Of a DNA stretch of 64,000 nucleotides, positions 24,984-38,731 are shown one piece after another. Position 1 is the first letter of the stretch. Each line of letters begins with the position of its first letter. The stretch comes from Crotophaga sulcirostris (lineage: Eukaryota > Chordata > Aves > Cuculiformes > Crotophagidae). A model generated the notes under the pieces. The model made no database searches. It was given only the letters and a program-made list of their open reading frames with translations, and had not been told where the DNA came from. The translations under genes were made by a program, and so were the position numbers. The DNA is taken from assembly GCA_013397455.1 (NCBI GenBank), contig VYZB01000024.1, positions 4,108,980-4,172,979 on the forward strand. The letters run 5' to 3'.

Positions 24984-27119
24984 ATGAGGTTTACTTGAGG
25001 ATTTCTACGTATCTAATGGTCTAAGAAAGATACTCTTCCACCTGGTGCATACTGTTCATTTTCTCCAGCGGTGCCACTGGTTTCAATGTTATTTTTTTTT
25101 TTCATCCAGCTTGTTGTCTTGAACCTAAGAATCTAACCATCCTTGTCAAACATAAGGAGTCCTGATGGGTTAAGGCAGCTTCTGATAACATGGCAGAAAT
25201 ATCTCCACTCAGCAGGTAAAGAACTGCTCTCACTAAGGAAATATTTCAGATTTTGACTGTATGACATAATTCCTGTTCCTGGCAAGAAACATTTATAGTG
25301 ACTGTAAGTCAAGACACTGACAAAATTATGATTTTCTGCAGCTAATCCTTAGTCTAACCATCTCAAGGTTTTGGGTCCTTCACAATACAGTAGAAATCTG
25401 GAAACATCAGTTTATCTTGAAGGTTTACATTATTTCTGGCTTAATTTGAAGTAAAAAATACAGAGATGGAAACATTTTCTAATGATAATAATAAGACCCG
25501 AGCCCTTCCATGCCTCAGAACAATCTCAGACTGAGCTCAAAGTTAGGTTTTATAGATTGGTTTCCATATCTGAACTGCTTAGTTCATCCTGAAAAGTAAC
25601 TCTCCAGCTTTTATGAGGGTGGCTGCCAGCCCACTCAGCGATGGAGCGTGGGGTGGGCCCAAGGGAAAGGGAAGTCAACTCCCTTAGGTGTTGGGGCACC
25701 AAAGTGGTAATGAAGAGACAGGGTCTTAACTCTCCCCTTTCTGCTGAACAACGCATAGAAGATGATCATGAACAAGATATTGTGTGCTGTAAAAGGTTAT
25801 AACAGTGTGTGTGAAGAGCCAGTAGTCCTGGAAGCACCAAAACATGAGCACTCTGTGTCAAGGCAGAGTTAACCCCTCATCCCAACTGTGAGCACCAGAA
25901 CTAGAAGTCACAATAATTTCCTCAGGGCAGGCTTGGTTTTAGTTTCCATGTGTCCTGCAAAGGACTCTGTGCAGTATCAGAACTGATAAAAACATGACAA
26001 AGTCATGTCTTGTCTTTGAGATGTTGCAAAAGTCACTCAAAATTAAAAGAACAAACGAAAAAACTTCATGAAAGGCTATTTTTTCCCCGAAAGTTTGGGA
26101 GAACTGCAGTAAATTATATGTCAGGAGAAAAAAATGCCACCTTTGGGAGTATAATACAAATTGTTCTGTGCTATGCTGTGTTTTCACTGAGGATAACATA
26201 CATAAACACTTAAATACTGTATTGAGTAAAAAAGTCTCTCCTCAGTCACACAATGACTCATTATTTGTCTCCAGGTCCTTCTGAAGTTTCTTGTGGTCCT
26301 TCACGGCAATGAATTAAGACTTCTGTGCCTTCAAAAGTTTGTAGATGAAGCTCTTAAAAGAAAACCTGAGTGGACATGTCTCCTTTGAAATGTGTTTACA
26401 GTCTTTTGTTTTTCTCCCTGTTAGTCAAAGGTCACATTTAATCAGGGAATGTGGATTGTTCTCTATATTTAACATAAATCTCTTTTGATGACCTCTCATT
26501 CTTCACATTTAAACAAGGAATAAAAGGTTCTGAATTCTCTGTACTAGCTTGGAAATGTGTATCATTTAATTTCCTTTAAAAGCTGGAGAGCTTTGCATCC
26601 CCTACAATGTAAATTAATGTCTTCCATAAAATATATTTAGCTGCAAAATGCTAGACACTTACCTTCTGTACAGTGTTTGTCAACTCACATCTCATTTTCT
26701 TATTTGCCTTAACGAACATGAAAGATGTAACCACCCACCACAACTTATTTTCTTAGGGGGAAAGAGAAGGAAAGGAGAGGAAAAAAACCAGAGAAAACAA
26801 AAAATCATCATTGATCTGTATTTTTTTTTTCTTTGTGTATAGTAATTTGAAAGCAGGAATTATCTGGGACACGTTAGCTAAGTTCCTGTAACTAATAAAC
26901 ACATTACTGTGTTTCAGCTGGGGACAGTCACCATGTCAATATACTTTTAGTGATCAGGTGTGACATTTTGCTGGTTTGTCTTCTGCTGAAGGGCTGCACA
27001 GCATCTCTGCACTGAGAAATTGTACAAGCAGTTAGAGTGAAAGTGTGTAAACTGCATCAGAGGCAGGCTTCACTGGCACGACCTGCCTTTGCCAAAGGGA
27101 ATGGAAGACCTGAGACTGT

Positions 27120-27136
27120 CCATGCCCTTGGCATGG
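27120..27136. repeat. Short perfect inverted repeat
   Basis: CCATGCC (27120-27126) and GGCATGG (27130-27136) flank CTT. It is a small symmetric site or hairpin, with no further context. Confidence 0.45.
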
Positions 27137-30100
27137 TCCCACTGGATCCTTGGGAGGCTCTGTCCCTAAGGAAGCCTCTTGGAGGGATGCAGGGCAGCTG
27201 AGCCTGCTGGTCACACATGGTACAAAAGCCTACTATGATTAGCCATATAATGGAGGGACAAAGCTAGCAGCTAATCTTTAGCATGTAGAAAAAGCCAATG
27301 AGTTAACAAAGATATCTAACTCACCCTAATATGCTGCCACTCTAGATTTTAGTCAACACCTCTATTACTTGTTATTATTACTCCTCTTGCAAACTATACT
27401 GCATTGTAGCCTTGAAATCCTCCAACAGGCTGCCAGTGCTCTCTGAGCAAAGAAGATTTCATTCCAGTGACAGTGCTTGTTTAGCCCTGTATTGGTCAAT
27501 CTGTTGGTCCTAAACAGCCCCACACCTGCATCTCTTGGAAAGTCCTACTGCGAATGCTGCTTTTCAAAGTCTTTAATAATTTTATTTTTCCGATGGTTGC
27601 AGGACTCTCTGTGCTACCCAAACTTCATCTCATGACAGCAGAGAGGGGCGCAAGTACTTTAAATTTTGAAATGGCACAATATCTTTTCCATTTACAAGGT
27701 GATGAGACACCCACACTAAGAAGGAAATGATCTGAAAAGAACAAGTGCAGAAGCAAAAGATAGGCTATAGGCTGCTTTTTGCAGCAGAAAATCGTGAAGA
27801 TTACGAACAGGAGGCATTTGTACCCCTTTCAAAATAACTTCATGTATTCCCAGCATAAATGTTTATAATGTAGGGTTTGACAATGAGGAAGAAAGGAAAG
27901 GAAAAGAAATAAAGGAGTCATTAATGGATTCAGATGTTGTTTTATACAGTAACAGGAAACTCTTTGTATTCATTACATATTCAGGTTTGACATTTCTGAT
28001 GTAGTGTTCTAATGATGAGCACGACTCAGATGAAAGGAGTCAGTCAGGTCTGCTCTGGACTTTGGTGACACTAGGGTTTAACTCAGTTTTCCCCAGATTT
28101 TTTTCCTTCCTTGATTTTACACCTGTGAATTTTTCCCTGCTTTTATAAAGCAGTTTATAAACATTCTGCTGAAACACCTCACTTCCATTGAGAAAGCTCT
28201 GAGGTTTCTCTTTAACAAAAAGAATAAGGCTACACTAAACTTTCACAAAATGCCTGTGAATGTGGAAGTTCCTCCATTATGTGGGTTCCAGGAATTTAAT
28301 TTATTTAGTGAAATAAATGAATCGATTAATGGAGTTCCAATGGAACTGAAATGGCAGAGAACAGTTTTTGCTGGACGGTAGAGGGGCCCATGGTTTTTCT
28401 GCCACTGCCTGTGGCTTGGCACAGTTACTGAAACATGGATTGGTGGAAATACTGTGGAGCTTGCCTAATAGGAGCAACCTACCAAGCTAAAGAGCAATTT
28501 TCTTTCTCCCCTTATAATCCAGTTGCACAAAGATTTTGGAAGAAATGCTGTTGTTGCGGTAGAGCGTTTCCTTAAGGAGTAAAAATATAGAAACATTCAG
28601 ATTGTTTGCTTCCATTCCCTCGTTTTCTGACAAGGATTGTTACTTCAGTGCCAGACCATGGTCACCAGGTTACAGTACCTTCATGCAAGCAACCTGTAAC
28701 AGGAGGTGTGGAAGTCCCAGCTCAGAGAAACAAGGGCAGAAGAAGTCTTGCAGTGATTTTGGTTTCCATAATCATCTCCTGTGGCTAGGTGAGTGGGGCC
28801 CAAGAAAGGATACTGGATGCTGGCCATGATGTATTTCTCTCCTTCTTGAGTCAGTGTGGTCCAACCTTACCCAGGGCTAGCAGAGGGATGCCAGCTGTGG
28901 AGACTGTGATTTATAGGTTTAAACACTGGGCTACAGACAGTTGCAAAGGGCATTTTGGGTTTTACCTGCTGTCCTCATCTCCTCAAAGCAAAGGAATCAC
29001 ATGGATAGACAACTTCCATGAAGCCTGCCTGTGGGACCACCCTTTTTTTTCACTTTTCACAAATGTTTCCCAAGTCACGCACAGAACAATAAACTTCCTT
29101 AGAGTTACAACTGCTTGATTTCTAGTTCCTGCCCTTCCTCCTTGCAAAGATCCATCAAACTTTCCACCTGAGCAACATTTACTCAGGTATCCACCATCTG
29201 CTACATGCCCGAAGAACCCAAATCTTCAGAACTTTCCAGCAGACTATTAGTCTAAAATTAGTGCAGCTGAAATTTTTTGACAATAGCCCTCTCTTGCAAG
29301 ACACACCTCTGAATGGAGCCAAGTATCTTAGCAAATAGGCCTCCATGCAAACCTGCAATTTCAATTACCAGTCTTTTGTGGGAGTTACAGCACAGTGAAA
29401 TCTCATCTTTGCAGTTCAATGCCATCTTCTAATAGTCTGTAGCAAAGCTTAGCCTGGAAAATGCCAGGCACAATGAAACCCGTGCTGAATGCTCGTTTGC
29501 CACTATTTGCTTCCATGCCAGTGGGAGAAATACAGCCCTACTAAAAGTGCTCTGGCAGGGAGTGTGGCTGACCTGATCTGTGAGGGTGCTACAACAACTC
29601 CGCTCTGCCAACATCAAAAATTACTGTGGCTTGTTAACATGCATCAGTGTAATTATTCTGACACCTTTTGGGAGCTGATGGGCTTTACCATCCACATTAG
29701 AACATTGATTTTAAGAAGTTTTGTGGCCATCAGGTACCTACATACAGACAAGGCAGAGTGAAACAGAGGAGTTCAGGTGCTAGCTGGGCACTGCCTGGAG
29801 GTCTTAATTATATTTTGTGCCCCTGTTCACTTGTAGGAATTATCCCATTGGATCAGAACACTGAACTGTCTGACGCAACACAGTAATATTAACAACGTGG
29901 CTCCCTACAAATTCCCCCGCCCTGCGTTCCTTCTCAGTAAAGCAGGTATGGTTAAGTGTGCAACTCTGGCGCTCTGTGACATCCTGCCAAGCTTGGGTAT
30001 AGGATCACATACGCAGCCATTACTTATATGTTTCAAAATAAATATAATAAGGTAGCAATTTTCTGGAATACTTTTTTTTAAAGGGTATTCAGGAAAAAAA

Positions 30101-30149
30101 GTCAGCTTTACCTGACATCTAGAAAAAGTCTTTGCTCTCTGTCGTCTTT

Positions 30150-30182
30150 GAAACCTTGTTGAAACCTTGTTGTAACCTCTGT
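30150..30182 (+). repeat. 11-bp tandem duplication with a third decayed copy
   Basis: GAAACCTTGTT occurs twice in direct succession (30150-30160 and 30161-30171) and is followed by a degenerate third unit (30172-30182). It is a local slippage-type duplication. Confidence 0.65.
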
Positions 30183-30959
30183 ACAAGCTACTGAAACGAT
30201 GGGACCTACTAGAAACTCTGCAGTTCATTTGGCATTGCAAATACCCAATGAATAAGGAAATACCAAAGCAAATCCATGGAACAAAACATTTTGCAAATAT
30301 GACAGGCAAAAAAGAACACTATTAAATACAAATTGATTATGTTTGACTCTAAAAAATAAAATTTGGTTTTTACAATGGGAACAATGATTAAAGTTGAGAA
30401 AGAAGCTAATCTCATTAGTAGTGCTACTTAATAATGAAACGGCTTGCCTCAGATTGAAGGTTCGAGGCATAGTTGGAATGAATTGTAAACCACAGAGACT
30501 ACTGTGATATACAATATTATGAAAAAAAAGCAGAGAAATGCACATGGTATCAATGTAAATGCACACTGGGAGAGTAATGACTAGATTAGATTCTTTAAAC
30601 TGTCAGGTTTGAGATGGACAGTTTGGCTTTCCACTACCAGTCTCCGTTCAGACTGGCACCCTGAGCATGCTCTGGTTACACTGATGTTCTGGTTGCACCA
30701 CTTGTCACAGCAATTCCTGAACAGCGCTGGGAAATAAAACTAGACCAAATAGCAGATGCAACAAGTCTAGACCAGATGCTGCATTATTTTCCCAAAGGGC
30801 AAAACTGGAGTGTGCTTATTAATCTTAAAGAGCGTTATTCCACATTGTGCCCTCTTTCACTGTTAGCTCCCTAACACTTAAATATGTATTGTTGGTTTTG
30901 TTTACTTTTGCCAACACACATTACCTGTGCTTTTCAACTGCCTTGTCATTCCTGGGAGT

Positions 30960-31172
30960 CTTTAAAGTAGGGGTGTCAAATTAATTTTCACCGGGGGACC
31001 ACATGAGCCTGCTCCTGCAGCGTAACGTGCATCACACGCTGCACACGTGTCTAGCACTGGCAGGAGCGCAGGGGCAGGGAGCCAGGTAGAAACAAGGTAC
31101 TGGGCCAGATAAAACAAGGTGGAGGGACAGATTTGGCCCGTGGGCCTTGTGTTTGGCCCCAGTGCTTTAAAG
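30960..31172. mobile_element. Non-autonomous hAT-type DNA transposon with intact 8-bp target-site duplication
   Basis: The element spans 30968-31164, about 197 bp. Its left end TAGGGGTGTCAAA matches, imperfectly and in inverse orientation, the right end GTTTGGCCCCAGTG. Inner parts also follow the familiar hAT MITE pattern: TTTTCACCGGGGG near the left end and ATTTGGCCCGTGGGCC near the right. It is flanked by CTTTAAAG at 30960-30967 and again at 31165-31172, a perfect 8-bp duplication, which is the length hAT transposases produce. There is no transposase coding capacity, so it must have been mobilised in trans. The interior is GC-rich and keeps several CpGs. Orientation is arbitrary; the exact family name is not claimed. 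Confidence 0.82.
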
Positions 31173-34100
31173 AATGTCTGTTTTTATTTACCATGTAAAT
31201 TATTAAAATGTCTCAATAACTTGTATATCCACCGTGTGGTGTTGATCCAGGTGAAGGCAACGCAGAGGAGTTTTCTGAAGGATTGGTCTGTGTTGTGTGC
31301 TATGACAATTTGTATTCTTCATCGCCTCTGGTTTCTCTTGGCAGCAAACATTTTTCAAATTGAAATGGCTCTTGTCTTGAAGTAAGATTGTTTGCATTTC
31401 GGAAGATCCCAGTTGATGTCCTTGAAGGAAAAGATGCAAGGCCTAGTGGAATCTTCTTAAAAACATATGTTAGCAAAAATTCTTGCTTATCTTCCAACTT
31501 CTTCATCTCATACATAGTTCAGTAAATGCATGTCAGTGTTGACTTAGAGTGATTGCCTCAGCTCTTGGTGGTAGTATTAGATGATTTATCCAGAGAGAAT
31601 AATAACTTTAAATAAACCATTGACTAAATCATTTGGTATTATGGAAAAAAAAAAAGAGGAAAAGCAAGATGACATAATCAGGTTGCACTGGTCTGATCTG
31701 ATTTCAAGTCTAACCTGACTCCTCTAGAAGGGTGTATTTGTGTTTAGGCTTTCAGTGCTCAATATTTTTCACAACAAAAACTCTCATAGAGGTTTAGAGT
31801 AAGAACCAGTCTTTGTTCACCAGAACGTTGTCCGTCATGTACCACACAAGACACAGTGACAAAATGTTTTTTTAAGTCAAGTGAGGGACTGCGTTTTATG
31901 CCAGAAATGTCACTGTTAGAGCAGAATGTCTACTTCACAAACAACTTCTGCCATGATCATGTTGAGAGACGGGAGCTGAGGGCACCTGTGAGCCCTTTAT
32001 CTGAATGTCAGAAGAGCTAGGCAACCTCTCAACTGAGAGACAGAGTACGATCTTGCTTTTCCTGTTATTTCAGATTCCCTGGGAGTGTGAATCCTTTGTC
32101 GTTGTTTCAAATATAAAAATCTTAAAATGTTTGTATAGTAGGCTTGTTTGGATAATGTGATATAACTCCTTGCAAACTTTACACTTACACAGCCAAACTC
32201 TTCTTTCACACTTGTCACATACAGAATGGCACTTTGGCTCATGGCTGTCTCTTTGGATGTGGATGTGGAAATACAATTGCAATGTAATATAATTCTGTAT
32301 CCATTAAAATGAGTGATAATTATACCATGGCATTCAGCAGGATCCAGACCAAGCAACAGGCTGAGAGCATAGACTCCTCACAGACTGTGATGTTCACTGG
32401 GTCTGTGGATAATATTAATACTTTGTTCTCTTGGACTGTTCAGTCAACCCATATTCCAGTAACATAGCAAGGAATAGGCAACAAAAATATGCAGAACAGA
32501 TGTGTAAACACTTGGATGTGAGAACACCTGGTTTTAGAGTATATTCCAGCGTATCCTCAGAGCTATTAGAGTACTTTCCCCCACTATTTATGAGGAAATT
32601 ACTTGTTGAGACAATGATTTGAATTGTTGCAGTGATTAAAAATAAAATTTTGAGGAAATTTTATTTTGGTGTTCCTTGCTTGTTATCAAGTGTTGGATGG
32701 TAGCAATTCTATCCAGAGTTACTACACAACCAGCCACAGCCAGTGGCAAAAGAAAATTATTTCAATGTGATGTTTTGAGATAGTGTCTGAGGGAATACAT
32801 TGTTAATGAGATGATTCCACTGTCTTTACAAATATAAATTTGCTTTCAGAAGCTCATCTGCTTTGCGGAGGCAGTGGCTCTGGAGTATCATCAGGCTAAA
32901 AACTACCATTCTTCATCTTTTCAAGCTTCCCAAGCACAATACTTCATGTGCTGGACTTCTTGCATATCCACATTCAACTTCCTAGTGCTTTGTGTTTTAA
33001 CTCGTTTAACAAGACAAATTCAACTTTGATTTATAGAAAAAATATTCCTAGACATATTTAGATCTATGATTTTAAGCTGCCAAACACCAAGACAAAGGGG
33101 AAGACATTTTCCACAGAAGAATCTTGACATTTCTTTCTGCACTATATATTCTAGAGTCTTCACAGCTGAATAGCTTCCAAAAGAGTAAGAGGGAGCTTGA
33201 ATTACCAAGTTTAAACTCACACAGGATATTTATATTCCACATTGTGTATAGGAATGCAGTTTTATTTTGCAAAATATGCCATGGGTTTAGTAAATGAAGA
33301 ATAATCCTCTAATAAATAAGGCTGTAAGAACTTTACTTTAAAAGTCACCTTCTGTGGTGATAATATTCTCTTGAAATATATTGAATAATTTTACTAAGAG
33401 CCAGAAATAATGGTCAGTTGTATTTGTTGCATGTTCATTAAGTCTGGTTTATCTTCAAAAGGAAGCATTTAGTGCTAAGCCCATCTGACTGGAGCATGAG
33501 TCTTAGACTAACCATTAAACACTACTGAAGAGGAGCAGAATTCTTTGGTTTCATACCAAATATTTTACATCTACCATCCTCTCAAACTTCATTAGACACA
33601 GAGGTTAAATATTCAATTTACAATCATGCATTTACATTCAGAAATTGTAGCAGCAAGGATGTTAAAAATGTTCAAAGCCTGGCTCATTCCAGTTTAAAGG
33701 TGGAAAAAAATATTATTGTCATACAGCCAGGTTGGGCACTACAGTTTTCCGTGGATACATACACTGCTGGTTTGGAGTGAGGGAGTTTGTTCCCTCAGGG
33801 ATCTCAAGATCATCTTTGATCCTGGTCCCCCCAGTCACCTCCAAATTGTGGGCATCATTTTGTATGCTCAGGTCTCTTCTGAATTATGTGGTGAGGACCC
33901 TGTCTTGTGACTGTGGTGTATATGTGCCTTGGTAAGACTCAGCTTGTAGCACAGACAGATATCCACTGTACCAGTTTTCTGACTTTGAATTTGTCTTTTG
34001 TTCACGTAGAGAGAGATCTTGCATCCTTTTCAACCTAAAAGTTATAAACTCCTTGTAATTCTTAATGTGAAATTCACTCTTCCAGTCCTTTGAAAAATAC

Positions 34101-37100
34101 ATAGTGACCAAAAGCATGTTTTTCTATATTTTACAGTATGTTAAAAGATAAATATCCCTTTCCACTAAAAGAAAAGTCAGACATTTTTCTCTCTACAAGA
34201 TGATCAAATAAGATGTCACATCTATGCTCACAATAATTTATACTGTAAAGGGGAAAAATCTGTCCAGAAAAAATAAGGATTAATGTGAGCCGCTAGCCCA
34301 CCTCACACCCCTGACCTTTGCAGCAAATGTAATTCTCTGTGGGACTTGAGGAATCTGCCTCCGGAGTCTGAAAATATCTAGTTGTTATCAGGAAAGTAAT
34401 TTTGGTACTTTTCTTGTAGGGCATGCTGGGAAAGCCAATTAGTCCTACTGGTTGATTAGTGGATTGCCAGCTCATGTGTGTAATTCAAGCTAGTCTTAAA
34501 GAAGGTGTTTCTCCAGCAGTGCCCTGAAAAGCTTAATCTGTGTTAAAGTTAAATGCAGTAGAAATATCATCCTGAGAGTCAAACAGGGTCGAAACAAGGG
34601 CTAGAGGAGATACCAGCCGAGGCCAGGCTTGTGTCCTCAGAGAAGGTCTCAGAGCCGCAGCACCAATAGGCTGTAGAGGTCCCTACAGCCCTGGCAGTGT
34701 CTGTGTGGTGGGGCACGGAGTCCCTTCCCTCCATGCCCTCCAGCAGTGGCACCTGCACTGCTGCCTGGCGATGTGTCCGGCAGTGTCTGCCTCAACTGTC
34801 CCCTCAGTGCCCTGCTGCTGGCAGTGAGACCCCCGGAGAGTCCCCATGGCCCCTGGTCCCCAGGGAGCCCCCAGTCTGTGTGGCACCCTGACACCCAAAC
34901 TCAGGTCAACTTATTTCCTTTCTGCAGTTTTCTCTTGCCTTAAAAAAAAAATTGTAGAACAGTGTTATGATTCATGACTAGATAGTAATAAATTAATGTG
35001 GGCAAATATTTGGTTCTCTTCAGCTCTGTGGAGAAAAATTAAATGATGAACAGATTGTGACTAAGTACAATTAATAGTGCCAGAGTGTACCTTCATGGGG
35101 GAATAAATACAACAATTAGTGTCCTGTTTTATTGGTTGTGTACAGTTGTTTGTAGCTTCAGCAGCATACACAGAGCAGGCTCAGATTGCATACCAAACAT
35201 CAGCTGCTCCCGTATCCCAGGACTGTGTAACTTGGGAAGAGTAAAACCTACTTTGAGACCAAAGCTGTTTCCTGACTTGTGTAAGCTCAAAGGCAATCTT
35301 TGCTTGTTAGAAAGCTAAAGAATAGTTGATCGAGGAAATTTTCCAACTCTAAGCTAGAGCTCCAACTCAGAAACTGGTGACCATGTGCTCAAATGACTAC
35401 GCTGTGCTGTTAATCAGGGGGTTCTCGAGAGGGCACGGCACCCTACTGACACAGCTACAGGGCTTTCACTCTGGCACTGGTCCTACCTTTCCTTGCTGTG
35501 CCCCAAGGTGGAAATCAGCTTCCCCTGAACGCTCTGTCCAAGCAGATGCTGGAAGTTGGGGAGAATGGAATAGGATGAAGTAAAGCTTCTGCTCTAGCTG
35601 CTCCTGCTGTGCAGCCTCCCAGCACGTTCCCTCAGTGAGGTGTAGAGCTTCAACCACCGAGGTAGGAGATGGCTATGTGCCTGCAGCCAGCTCCCTGTTT
35701 GGCTGTGCATTGTGTGTAGTTTTAAACTGCAAGGTCACATCTCATATGGGATAACGTCTGCCAGGTCTCAACTCTAATTAAACCTGAGCAGATCTTTTAG
35801 AGGTCAGGAGGAGAGCTATCCTTGCCAACCAAATCCCACAGGAAAAGTTGCCTGAATTCTCAGAACGGGCAAACCAGCTCTCAGGAATGGCTAAATTGTT
35901 TTCATTACTCATTTTCATTTTTCCTCTCCTCTTGCCTGTAAAAGCATTGCAACCTTTTGGGTGAAATAGTCTGGGTTAGGCTAAGATTCTGGTGGCTGAA
36001 ACCAGACTTTTAAAATGAAGGGTATTGGAGAAAGGTTTCTACTACATCAATAGGGATGGAGGGGAATATTGGTCAGTAATTGGTCATATGTTAGTCTGTA
36101 ATCCCATATAAGCTCTTGATGCCAGTAAACTTCCTTTTATTTTTGGTAATCAAGGCTCTCTTTGTTCTTCCTTATGAAAATATGATCATTTTGGTGCTCT
36201 CACGGCTCCCTGGCACTGTCAAAAGCACACACAGTTGCATTACTCAGTCTCAAATGGATCCCTACTTTAATTGCTCCTTCACTTTCCTGTGCATTGCTAT
36301 AGCACTCAAGAATTACTACAAAGGTGTTGTTTTTCTAAAATGTTAACTTATTGTTATAAAGAGAGATGAGAAGTTCTATGCAAATGCTGTCATTCAGCTT
36401 TTTTTCAAAACTGGATTTTTTTGAACAAGGTAGCGAGTATTTTGCTAATTTAACTAGTGTTCACGTGTGAGTAAGTCCAGAGTTTTAGGGGATAAGGAGT
36501 GCTTTAAGCTATAGAGCATTGCAACAAACAGCCCCCCAGCTGCAATGGCAGTGTCCCTGCTGTGCATCCCTACCAGGTCCAGCTGTGTTGGGATGGTGCT
36601 GTGAGGAAGGAATATGCTATCGGCAGAAGAACGCACATTATGTGCCTCTCTCTAGCCCCACTCAGCATGTTAACAGCTGGAGTGGGGAAAAGGCTCTGGA
36701 GCCCACCCTTCCTCTGCTCTCACCCTGAAACGGGCCCCTCATGGCATATGGGGCAAAACTCAAGCAGAATCACATGGGCCCAAGCCCCTCCACCTGCCAC
36801 CCTCTCACTCGTGGTGGTGATTCATCTCTTAGACACTGAACGTTGAAGGAGCACAACAGTAGAAATACATCAGGTGTGATGAGAGGCAATAATAGCAAAC
36901 ACAGTTTAAACAGAAAGAAAGTTCCAGAGCTACCACCAGAGGCAGAAAGTGTATGCGTGTATATATTTATGTATATTTTCTATATACTGCCATGGTTCAT
37001 TCTGCAAGATCCAGTAATGACTTAGGCTGGTACTGGACACCCCCCACCCCTGCCCCCTCACATTGTTGAAAAGTCTCCTGCACCAAAGGTGATATTCAAG

Positions 37101-38731
37101 ACTGAAAGCTGTTGTTCAACTGGAAAGGACCTTTTGTAATTTAAATTAGTCTGAATATGCTTGAAAAAGCATATATTTTAAAAAGACTCGACTTTGATTC
37201 TTTTCTTAAAGGCACACAAAATTTCAACTGATTTTATTTAAGAAAGGCAGATTTTTTTCCAAAGTTAATTTTCGTATTCTACAGCCCTCTCTCCTCCCCC
37301 TAATAACCTTTTACAAATCTTTAAAATGGTTATTTTCAGCTGTGTTTTCTGAAGTCATTACACATTTTTTTGTTCTTATGAAGACTTACAGAAGTTTTGA
37401 AAGCAGTGCATTTCTTGAACTTAAATTGATAGAAGGTTTTACATTTTATGGGAATTCTTAATAAGTGGTAAAGTTCTTTTATTTTCTACAGTAAAAGCAT
37501 TTTCTGTTGCTTTCTTGGGGCTGTATGCATACTACTAAAGCTCCAGTCTTAAACTTTTTTGTCTATATTATCTTGGAAAAGAACTTTGTATTTTGCGTCA
37601 GCTTTCATCTACCAGAAGATTTTTCATCTCCTTAAATTGTCTTTCGTCTCATTGATTCTAGTATGTTGTTTAGATTTACAATGATGATAATGAGTGCATA
37701 GAACAAGACCAGACTAAATCTTTGCAGAAAACTCAAACCAATTCAGAAATATATCACAGGCCTCACATGTCTCGTGTTGCTGTCTCCCTTAAAATAAAAC
37801 GTGTAATCATTTGAAACATATTAAGCAATGCAAGTCATCAATAGGCTGCAAACAGATTCTTTATTGATTTTCACCCACAAAATGGAAAAAGGCCCAAAAA
37901 TCTTTTCTTTCTGACCTCTTCAAAGATCACTGTGATGGTCTCAGGAGTATGTTGCATTTAGGCATTTCTATTGGCTCAGGTAGGAGCTAATTCACTCTAG
38001 TATAGACATACAAATGAAAATAAAAGACAGATACATTCCAGATTGTTTCCTGAGCCCTTGTGTATTACTGTAACCCTACACCGAACACCCTGAATGCTTT
38101 GCCCATTTGTGATAGCAATTCCCGTCACCACCTGGCAAACAAGTCTTTCTTCTGCCAGAAGTGATTTTGTCCTGTTGACCCAATGTAGCTATGCATAAAT
38201 CCTGAGTTGCAGAGGTATTCTGCTTTCCTAGGGATTATAGAATTAAGTACTACAAAACCATTAGCTTCTGCCTTGCTGCTCTCCTCTATTGTCAAACAGC
38301 CTTGAGCAGCCAAGATTCATTCTGCTCCCCAGGAACCACTATTATGCCAGCGTAAATTAATTTGACTTCAGTGGAGTTCCTCTTCACTTACACAGCACAG
38401 AGAGATCAGACTGGATCAATTGTCTTTAGCAATGTTTTTCTTTGTTGCTGGATAGATAGCATATCCAAGGCTTAATTTAATAAAACCACCGTATCTAGCA
38501 TAAACCAGATGGACTAAGGTTTGTTGACAAAAGGGATAGGTTATTTTCAAGGACAATGATTCATGGTCTTCCAATGAAAAATAGCATTTAACAGATTCAT
38601 TGTTGTTGAACAAGCAGCAGAGAAGCAGGGAAAGGTCAATTTACCTAACGTTATTTTTATAATTTTAAAAGCCTTTTGTTGGATATCAGGAACACACTAG
38701 GCAAAAAGCAAACCTTATGTTTATTGTCTTT
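31173..38731. other. Non-coding stretch, no gene recognised
   Basis: Open frames are at or below about 119 codons and mutually overlapping, with no recognisable product. A GC-rich patch at about 34620-34900 is open on both strands but has few CpGs and no promoter elements I can point to. AT-rich tracts include a TATA/GTATA tract near 36955-36990. A stem-loop lies at 37155-37174. A CR1-terminus-like string near 37108-37135 was considered too short to call. Confidence 0.55.
37155..37174. repeat. Perfect 8-bp stem with GAAA loop
   Basis: ATATGCTT (37155-37162) and AAGCATAT (37167-37174) are exact reverse complements around GAAA. A GNRA-type tetraloop would be stable in RNA, but no transcript is evident. 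Confidence 0.5.

Larger units (their letters stand above)
23239..30959. other. Non-coding stretch, no gene recognised
   Basis: All frames are short (the longest is about 134 codons, 29905-30309 minus) and show no known domain. The plus-strand frame 23213-23578 starts inside the SINE relic and is not a gene. Low-complexity T/GTT tracts occur at 23991-24020. A hairpin lies at 24963-24983, a short inverted repeat at 27120-27136 and an 11-bp tandem duplication at 30150-30182. No promoter-like CpG cluster was seen. Confidence 0.55.

Noticed and set aside
34620..34900. GC-rich patch considered as a CpG-island promoter
   Set aside because: Few CpGs relative to its GC content, no TATA or initiator arrangement, and no gene downstream.
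37105..37140. String resembling a CR1 3' end (TTCAACTGGAAAGGACCTTTTG)
   Set aside because: Too short, with no terminal octamer and no continuation on either side.
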